Assembly: GCA_902826145.1 (NCBI GenBank) | Contig: CADEDT010000014.1 | Coordinates: forward strand, 1 to 36,201 | Direction: 5' to 3' | DNA length: 36,201 nt | Source: an uncultured Caulobacteraceae bacterium | GTDB lineage: Bacteria; Pseudomonadota; Alphaproteobacteria; Caulobacterales; Aquidulcibacteraceae | In this document: positions 31,756 through 36,201 of the stretch, in pieces | How positions within the stretch are numbered: position 1 is the stretch's first letter | How the letters are laid out: every line of letters starts with the position of its first letter | Position numbers and translations under genes: made by a program | The notes under the pieces: generated by a model | What the model was told of the DNA's origin: nothing | The model's input: only the letters and a program-made list of their open reading frames with translations | The model's database searches: none

Positions 31756-32285
31756 TCATTCACTACAACGAGGCGCATGCCCTTAGGCTGCTTTGCGGCA
31801 GGCGGATGCAGCGAGCCCAAACGCAAGAGTTGAACCGTGCGGCCATCGATGAAGTGCTCACCGCCGAGTGTTTGGAAGAGGCCGAGATAGCGATGGCCTA
31901 GTGTCGCGTCGACCTTGAGCGGCGTGATCAGGATTTCGGCCCCGAGTTTTCGGCCGCAGGCAGTCTCGGCCGTAACGCGCGCGATTGCTGGTTCACCGGC
32001 TGCCGCGCACGCATCGATCAGTGCATTTACCAGCGCGAGATCGGGAGCGAGGAAGAATCGGGCGAAGTCATGCTCACGCAGGTCGCGCCCAAACACCTTC
32101 ACCAAGTCCTGGCCGAAGGTGCGAATGGGCAGGCGCCCGTCCTTGGTCCGCTCGATAACGAACAGACGCTCAAGCACTTGGTCCGCGCCGCCTTTCTTAG
32201 GCGTCGCGCCAACCGCGCCCGCAAGCGCGCGCCCATAAGAGAGCAGCGCGCGTGTGTCGGGATGAAAGGTTTCTTCCCCCATCAT
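31752..32285 (-). CDS. PAS_5-like domain protein
   Basis: A 178-residue protein that begins MMGEETFHPDTRALLSYGRA and continues with LERLFVIERTKDGRLPIRTFGQDLVKVFGRDLREHDFARFFLAPDLALVN and LITPLKVDATLGHRYLGLFQTLGG. This pattern resembles the alphaproteobacterial PAS_5 family (unknown sensory or regulatory proteins). There is no signal peptide. The two ATGs (32285 and 32282) are adjacent; either is possible. The open frame extends much further upstream without support. It overlaps the convergent receiver gene by four bases, next to the two-receiver locus. Confidence 0.7.
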   Translation of the reverse strand: MMGEETFHPDTRALLSYGRALAGAVGATPKKGGADQVLERLFVIERTKDGRLPIRTFGQDLVKVFGRDLREHDFARFFLAPDLALVNALIDACAAAGEPAIARVTAETACGRKLGAEILITPLKVDATLGHRYLGLFQTLGGEHFIDGRTVQLLRLGSLHPPAAKQPKGMRLVVVND

Positions 32286-32451
32286 TAATCTTAAGCGCCG
32301 TGATGTGACTTCGAGTGCGGCGTCACCCACGCAAGCCTCGCGCCCAAGCGGATCAAGGGAATTCCGAGTTTTTCCGGTGCGCTTTCCCGCACTGCGCGAG
32401 GCGTGGCCCCACGTTTGCACCTGGCCGGGCGAGATTAAGGAGAAACGGCTT

Positions 32452-33249
32452 ATGACCGTTCCAGCCCGGTACATTCTGGCCGCGATCGCTTTCGGCGTCG
32501 CCGCCCTCGGATTCTTGATGCTGCCGACGGATGCAGCTGCGTGCGGCCGCAATGGCTGTCAGCCGCCTCCCGGCTGCCACAACGGTTGCAACCCGCCGCC
32601 GCCGCCCCCGCCGCCGTGCTGCACGCCACCAACGGTGATCGTGCCGCCGCCTAACGTGCCGCCGCCGAATATCGTCGTGGTCAACGCCGGCGCACGCGCT
32701 CAAGCACAAGCCAGCGCCACGGCGATCGCCATCGCCAACGTGCGCACGGGCGACACCATCATTCGCCAGAACATGGTGATGGAAGCGGGCGCTTCGGCCA
32801 ACGTGCAGTCGAGCGCCTTCGCGGTCAGCGAAGCCAGCGCGCAAGCTGAGACAGTTGCGCGTGAGCGCGATCTGTTGATCCAGGCGATCTGCCTCGATGC
32901 GCAAGGCAACCCACATCCTGCGTCGCAAGTGTTCGGCGGCCGTGACGTGGCTCACGGCTATCGCGGCGAGATCTACCGCTGCATGTCCGGCACGCGCATG
33001 CGCTACACGGTTGGCGGCAGCTCTTACGATTGCGAAGCTGGCAAAGCGCTCTGGTACGAAAACGGTGTCGTTGAATGCCGTACGCAGATCGCTCGCCGCC
33101 CATGCAACGAACGCTCGCTGCTCCGCCGCTTCGGCCCGGGCGACAAGCTCGTCCGCATCCGCGACACCGAAACCCGCATGACCCGAACTGAAACCACCTT
33201 CAATGGCGCGATGACCATGGACGGCGGCGTCGGCCAAGGCGTGTGGTGA
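32452..33249 (+). CDS. secreted Pro/Cys- and Ala-rich protein, unknown function
   Basis: A 265-residue exported protein. The signal peptide (about 1-30) ends AAACGRNG. Residues 31-75 are a Cys/Pro-rich linker (CQPPPGCHNGC, then a run of eight prolines). Residues 79-138 alternate small and polar residues (ARAQAQASATAIAIANV; GASANVQSSAFAVSEASAQA), a pattern of beta-rich or fibre-like surface proteins. The C-terminal part (about 140-265) has Cys pairs (CLDAQG, YRCMSG, DCEAG, ECRTQ, PCNERS), which suggests a disulfide-bonded domain. AAGGAG lies nine bases before the ATG. A perfect intrinsic terminator follows about 60 bases after the stop. No family is recognised. Confidence 0.75.
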   Translation: MTVPARYILAAIAFGVAALGFLMLPTDAAACGRNGCQPPPGCHNGCNPPPPPPPPCCTPPTVIVPPPNVPPPNIVVVNAGARAQAQASATAIAIANVRTGDTIIRQNMVMEAGASANVQSSAFAVSEASAQAETVARERDLLIQAICLDAQGNPHPASQVFGGRDVAHGYRGEIYRCMSGTRMRYTVGGSSYDCEAGKALWYENGVVECRTQIARRPCNERSLLRRFGPGDKLVRIRDTETRMTRTETTFNGAMTMDGGVGQGVW

Positions 33250-33311
33250 TCCACTCTTTCTTCAACACTTAGCTCCTCTCCCACTCACCTAAAGGCCAGC
33301 CCCTCGGCCTG

Positions 33312-33334
33312 CCCCCGCGAAAGCGGGGGTTTTT
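33312..33334 (+). terminator. intrinsic terminator after the secreted Pro/Cys-rich protein gene
   Basis: CCCCCGC, loop GAAA, GCGGGGG and then TTTTT: a perfect 7-bp stem with a T-run, about 60 bases after the stop codon. It would end the rightward transcript. No other gene lies in 33250-33440 apart from a weaker stem at 33293-33310. Confidence 0.9.
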
Positions 33335-33440
33335 GTTTGCGAGGCGCGATGCTGCGCGCGGACACATCATCACCCGAATGGGGGTTCGGCCGTAAGAGCG
33401 CCTTGCCTACAACGCTCTCATCGAGGCGGAGGAAGGTTTC

Positions 33441-33884
33441 ATGCGCGCACAGGTGTTTGCATTGCTATTCGCGCTCGCTTCCGTCGCGCCGACAACTGCA
33501 AAGGCGCAAACGTTTCCACCGGGGACTTTTGGGATCGACGGCGTTCCCGTCGTTTGCGGCAATGTCACGTTTATCGTTACGCCTCAGCTAAACGACGTAG
33601 GCATGGCGCAGCCTGGTTTCATCTATCTCAATCCGAACGTCCTTTCCCAAATGTCGACGTCGATGAAGCTCTTTTGGGCGGCGCACGAATGTGGGCACCA
33701 TGTCGTTGGCTCCGATGAGAACGCGGCCGATTGCTGGGCGATCCGCACGGGAAGAGATCAGGGATGGTTTCCGCCGCAGACCTTCCAAGAGATGATGTAT
33801 CAGTTTCAGTACAATCCGGGGGACTTCACGCACGCTCCCGGACCTGTTCGTGTCCAACAGATGATGCACTGCTACGCAACTTGA
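33441..33884 (+). CDS. secreted HEXXH protein (possible zinc metalloprotease-like)
   Basis: A 147-residue exported protein: signal MRAQVFALLFALASVAPTTAKA, cleaved before QTFPPG. The centre has KLFWAAHECGHHVVG, a HEXXH zinc motif (H82, E83, H86), followed seven residues later by the downstream acidic ENAADCWA (E93 and D97), which could supply the third metal ligand, as in gluzincin-type proteins. It then has a Gln-rich QTFQEMMYQFQYN stretch and ends with HCYAT. Four cysteines (C39, C84, C98, C145) may form disulfides. GGAGGAAGG lies before the ATG. It is small for a protease and has no recognised family, so activity is inferred. Confidence 0.7.
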   Translation: MRAQVFALLFALASVAPTTAKAQTFPPGTFGIDGVPVVCGNVTFIVTPQLNDVGMAQPGFIYLNPNVLSQMSTSMKLFWAAHECGHHVVGSDENAADCWAIRTGRDQGWFPPQTFQEMMYQFQYNPGDFTHAPGPVRVQQMMHCYAT

Positions 33885-33945
33885 ATCAGACCTCTGCAGT
33901 GTAGCGGCGCGAGGCTTCGCCGAAATTCATGATCGGCGCAACGAT

Positions 33946-34161
33946 CTAATCATCGGCGAGGTGACGGCCGCCGAGCGTAGTGGTCTTTGCCCGGATCGTC
34001 CTGACGGGAGAGCCAAAGCGCCGGTGAGGTCCGGCGCTGGGCCTAACCTCGCCGGGCAGCGCGTAGGTCGCGAATGCGGGCAGCAGCGCGATAAGCGCGC
34101 CGCGATGGCTCAAGCCCAGCGATTCTCCGCCCGCATTCGCCGCTGCCTCAGTTTTCCTCAT
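33946..34161 (-). CDS. small hypothetical protein divergent from the AmpR-type gene
   Basis: A 71-residue open frame that begins MRKTEAAANAGGESLGLSHR, has a short hydrophobic segment (GALIALLPAFATYALPG) and an Arg-rich tail (HRRFGSPVRTIRAKTTT). GGGGAGAGAC before the ATG is a strong ribosome site. It diverges from the LysR/AmpR-type gene, with an inverted repeat in the gap. It could be a small membrane or exported protein. It is not an ampC beta-lactamase. No family is recognised and the coding call is moderate. Confidence 0.45.
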   Translation of the reverse strand: MRKTEAAANAGGESLGLSHRGALIALLPAFATYALPGEVRPSAGPHRRFGSPVRTIRAKTTTLGGRHLADD

Positions 34162-34177
34162 GTCTCTCCCCAAAAGT

Positions 34178-34192
34178 TCGCATGTTCCGCGA
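34178..34192. promoter_or_regulatory. inverted repeat TCGC-N7-GCGA, candidate AmpR-type operator
   Basis: A perfect 4-bp inverted repeat with a seven-base spacer lies in the 92-base gap between the small gene and the AmpR-type gene. LysR-type regulators usually bind such dyads (T-N11-A; here T-N13-A) next to their own promoter. It is short, so chance is possible. Confidence 0.35.
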
Positions 34193-34253
34193 TTGCTCAC
34201 GGAGGGTGCTGGCAGTCGCGGGCGCGGGCAAACAATGTTACTTCGAGCGCGTC

Positions 34254-35138
34254 ATGAGCTCTTCTCGGGCGGGTTTCACGCCAAGTTCGGTATCGCTTAA
34301 CGCCTTGCGCGCGTTTGAAGCGTCTGCACGGCATCTCTCCTTCACCAAGGCTGCCGAAGAGCTTTGCGTGACACAGGCCGCAATCAGCCATCAGGTGAAG
34401 GCGTTGGAGGAGCGCATTGGTGCGGCCTTGTTTCGTCGTACGCCGAAAGGGTTGGTGCTCACTGATGAAGGTATGGCGCTGGCGCCGACGCTCAGTGACA
34501 CGTTCGAGCGCATGCAGCGTCTGCTCGAACGTTTCGACGGCGGACGTATGAATGAGGTGTTGACGGTTGGTGTTGTCGGCACGTTTGCGGTCGGTTGGCT
34601 GCTGCCGCGCATGGCCGACTTCAGAGAAAAGCATCCATCAATCGATCTCCGCCTGCTGACCAACAACAATAAGGTCGACCTAGTCGGCGAAAGTCTCGAT
34701 TTCGCCGTTCGGTTCGGTGATGGCGCGTGGCACGGCGTTGAGGCGGAACGCATCATGGAGGCGCCGTTCGCGCCTTTGTGTTCATGTGCGACGGCCGAAC
34801 GCCTGAAAGAACCCCGCGATCTCGCCGCATTACCGCTGCTGCGCTCATACCGGCCGCAGGATTGGCCGGTGTGGTTGGATGCTGCTGGTGTTGGAGATAT
34901 TGCGCCGCGCGGGCCGTTGTTCGATTCGTCCTGGGTGATGGTTCAGGCGGCAATGCTGGACGAAGGCGTTGCGTTGGCGCCGCCAAAGATGTTCGAGCGT
35001 ACTCTAGCGGAAGGGCGGCTCGTACAACCTTTCGCGCTTGAAGTAGATCTCGGCGGCTATTGGCTCACGCGCCTGCTCACGCGACCGCTGACGCCTGCGA
35101 TGTCGGCGTTCCGCGAGTGGATGCTACGCGCCGCGTAA
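34254..35138 (+). CDS. LysR-type regulator of the AmpR/GcvA group
   Basis: A 294-residue LysR-type regulator. The HTH is in LNALRAFEASARHLSFTKAA and AISHQVKALEERIGAALFRR. The effector domain resembles AmpR, the beta-lactamase regulator that senses cell-wall fragments: GVVGTFAVGWLLPRMADF, NNNKVDLVGESLDFAVRFGD, WHGVEAERIMEAPFAPLCS and a late LVQPFALEVDLGGYWLTRL. In most AmpR loci ampC diverges; here a small unknown gene does. The ATG at 34254 opens MSSSRAGF and is preferred over the earlier frame start. Its ribosome site is weak. Confidence 0.85.
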   Translation: MSSSRAGFTPSSVSLNALRAFEASARHLSFTKAAEELCVTQAAISHQVKALEERIGAALFRRTPKGLVLTDEGMALAPTLSDTFERMQRLLERFDGGRMNEVLTVGVVGTFAVGWLLPRMADFREKHPSIDLRLLTNNNKVDLVGESLDFAVRFGDGAWHGVEAERIMEAPFAPLCSCATAERLKEPRDLAALPLLRSYRPQDWPVWLDAAGVGDIAPRGPLFDSSWVMVQAAMLDEGVALAPPKMFERTLAEGRLVQPFALEVDLGGYWLTRLLTRPLTPAMSAFREWMLRAA

Positions 35139-35159
35139 CACCCACTGCGCGATTGGACG

Positions 35160-35633
35160 TCAGCTTCCAACGTTGATCGTCGTCAGCACCACGCCGTCGC
35201 AGCTAATCTGGACCGACGTGTATGCGCCACGCGCCGGACCGAAGTAACGAACCGGATGAGCGGTCACGACTTGCGCTTGCACACCCGTAGGCGCACGCAA
35301 CGCCAGGGTCAGAAGCGCCGTTGTTGCGCCTGACGCTTCCGCGGCGTCGCGCGTGAGTGAAACGCCATAGCCTGGCGTACCCAGATCGATGTCGCCGCTG
35401 ACGGTGAGCGTTGGCGAAGCGCCGGAGCTCAACTCCGCATCCCAGTTGCGCTGCGCGAGCACGCCGCATGGCAGCGTTGCGGGCGTTTCAGCGGTGGTTG
35501 TTGCGGGCGTTTCGGTCGTGGCTGGCGCTTCGCTCGTCGCCGCCGGCTCTTCCGTCGTTGTTGCTGCTGGTTGGCAGCCGGCCAAGAGCACTGCGCCAAA
35601 CGCCGCCGTCAGAAATAGGTGAGTGATCTTCAT
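35160..35633 (-). CDS. Thr/Pro/Glu-rich lipoprotein, unknown function
   Basis: A 157-residue lipoprotein: signal [20 protein letters not shown] with lipobox LAGC (Cys 20), then about 35 residues of Thr-Glu-Pro-Ala linker ([17 protein letters not shown]), then a small domain with [14 protein letters not shown] and [20 protein letters not shown], ending in [18 protein letters not shown]. Two cysteines in the domain may pair. GGGAGG lies nine bases before the ATG. It is the last leftward gene before gatB. No family is recognised. Confidence 0.8.
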   Translation of the reverse strand: MKITHLFLTAAFGAVLLAGCQPAATTTEEPAATSEAPATTETPATTTAETPATLPCGVLAQRNWDAELSSGASPTLTVSGDIDLGTPGYGVSLTRDAAEASGATTALLTLALRAPTGVQAQVVTAHPVRYFGPARGAYTSVQISCDGVVLTTINVGS

Positions 35634-35741
35634 GGCCGCAGCCTCCCGTTTGCCTCTCGCGGCAGCACTTTAGCGGCTCAATCCGGCGTCACAACGCCCC
35701 CGCCCTGGACAAGCCTGGGGAGGCGCACTTATGTCCGGCCC

Positions 35742-36201
35742 ATGACTGCTTTGGATTTCCGCTCCGCCCGGCCTGACCAGCTCGTTTCTGGCGACAAGGG
35801 CCAATGGGAAATCATCGTTGGCCTCGAAGTCCACGCACAGGTGACTTCGCAAGCGAAGCTCTTCTCAGGGGCCAGCGCCGCCTATGGCGGCGATCCGAAC
35901 GCGCACGTCTCGTTGGTTGATGCAGCCATGCCCGGCATGCTGCCTGTGATCAACAAGTTCTGTGTCGAGCAAGCGATCCGCACGGGCCTCGGTTTGAACG
36001 CCGAGATACACAAGTGGAGCCGGTTTGACCGGAAGAACTATTTCTATCCCGATTTGCCGCAAGGCTATCAGATCAGCCAGTACAAGGACCCGATCGTCGG
36101 AGAGGGCGAGATCGAAGTGGAGCCCGATGGCGAAGAGCCGGTCACGATCCGCATCGAGCGCCTGCACCTTGAGCAAGACGCCGGCAAGTCGATCCACGAT
36201 C
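35742..36201 (+). CDS. gatB: Asp-tRNA(Asn)/Glu-tRNA(Gln) amidotransferase subunit B, 5' part
   Basis: The first 153 codons of gatB; the gene runs past the right edge. It opens [20 protein letters not shown] and has the conserved GatB core start [35 protein letters not shown], and [20 protein letters not shown] with the metal- and tRNA-binding residues. GatB is the kinase-like, tRNA-binding subunit of GatCAB. The ATG at 35742 is chosen because the next upstream ATG runs into a stop. It lies about 22 kb from gatC and gatA, so its expression must be balanced separately. Confidence 0.95.
   Translation, partial: MTALDFRSARPDQLVSGDKGQWEIIVGLEVHAQVTSQAKLFSGASAAYGGDPNAHVSLVDAAMPGMLPVINKFCVEQAIRTGLGLNAEIHKWSRFDRKNYFYPDLPQGYQISQYKDPIVGEGEIEVEPDGEEPVTIRIERLHLEQDAGKSIHD

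Noticed and set aside
32353-33237. Leftward open frame of 294 codons
   Set aside because: Antisense to the secreted Pro/Cys-rich protein gene, which has a signal peptide, a good ribosome site and a terminator.

Overview
The window looks like a chromosomal segment of a high-GC alphaproteobacterium, most likely from the Caulobacterales/Hyphomonadaceae side of the class. The reasons are the plsY-dprA-topA gene order, a pyrB-linked dihydroorotase homologue, a DUF3126 protein, an alphaproteobacterial XRE regulator, an AmpR-type regulator, single-domain FixJ-like receivers and candidate CtrA and CcrM (GANTC) sites. Genus and species cannot be read from the sequence. Genes are tightly packed, with many stop/start overlaps and convergent gene ends that overlap by a few bases. 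No tRNA, rRNA, CRISPR array, prophage or insertion sequence was seen.

Region 1 (1-8.3 kb): the topA start (cut by the window edge), dprA, plsY with an unusual Pro/Glu tail, and an ornithine-cyclodeaminase-family gene, all leftward. A threonine-dehydratase-like gene diverges from them. A leftward pyrimidine operon follows: pyrB, a 52-aa membrane ORF, a dihydroorotase homologue that has lost its metal ligands, an MliC-like lipoprotein and a DUF4337 protein. Region 2 (8.3-16 kb): a small exported protein, a type IB topoisomerase, an AEC transporter coupled to ruvX, a lipoprotein, gatC-GNAT-gatA, several unknown small proteins (one a tandem DUF3126 duplication) and an unknown 334-aa protein.

Region 3 (16-21.3 kb): a PhoH-like ATPase with a long structured leader, a gamma-carbonic anhydrase, an XRE regulator, and a four-gene operon facing a LysR gene (two GNAT-like proteins, a degenerate isochorismatase-fold protein and a 62-aa protein). 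The operon is the least explained locus here. Region 4 (21.3-27.7 kb): a peptidoglycan-remodelling group (L,D-transpeptidase, MepK-like DUF882 protein, M23 peptidase), a thiolase-like protein divergent from a nitronate monooxygenase, and a GYF_2 protein downstream of a double-PilZ protein.

Region 5 (27.8-36.2 kb): a GMC oxidoreductase coupled to a Pr6Pr-like membrane protein, an OmpA-like protein with a structured translation start, two divergent receiver-domain proteins, a PAS_5-like protein, a Pro/Cys/Ala-rich secreted protein, a secreted HEXXH protein, an AmpR-type regulator with no ampC beside it, a lipoprotein and the 5' part of gatB.

Recurring themes are pseudoenzymes (PyrC homologue, isochorismatase-like, thiolase-like, a degenerate receiver), envelope proteins, and hairpins lying over ribosome-binding sites. 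All calls come from reading the sequence. Family names rest on motif recognition, not on database searches.
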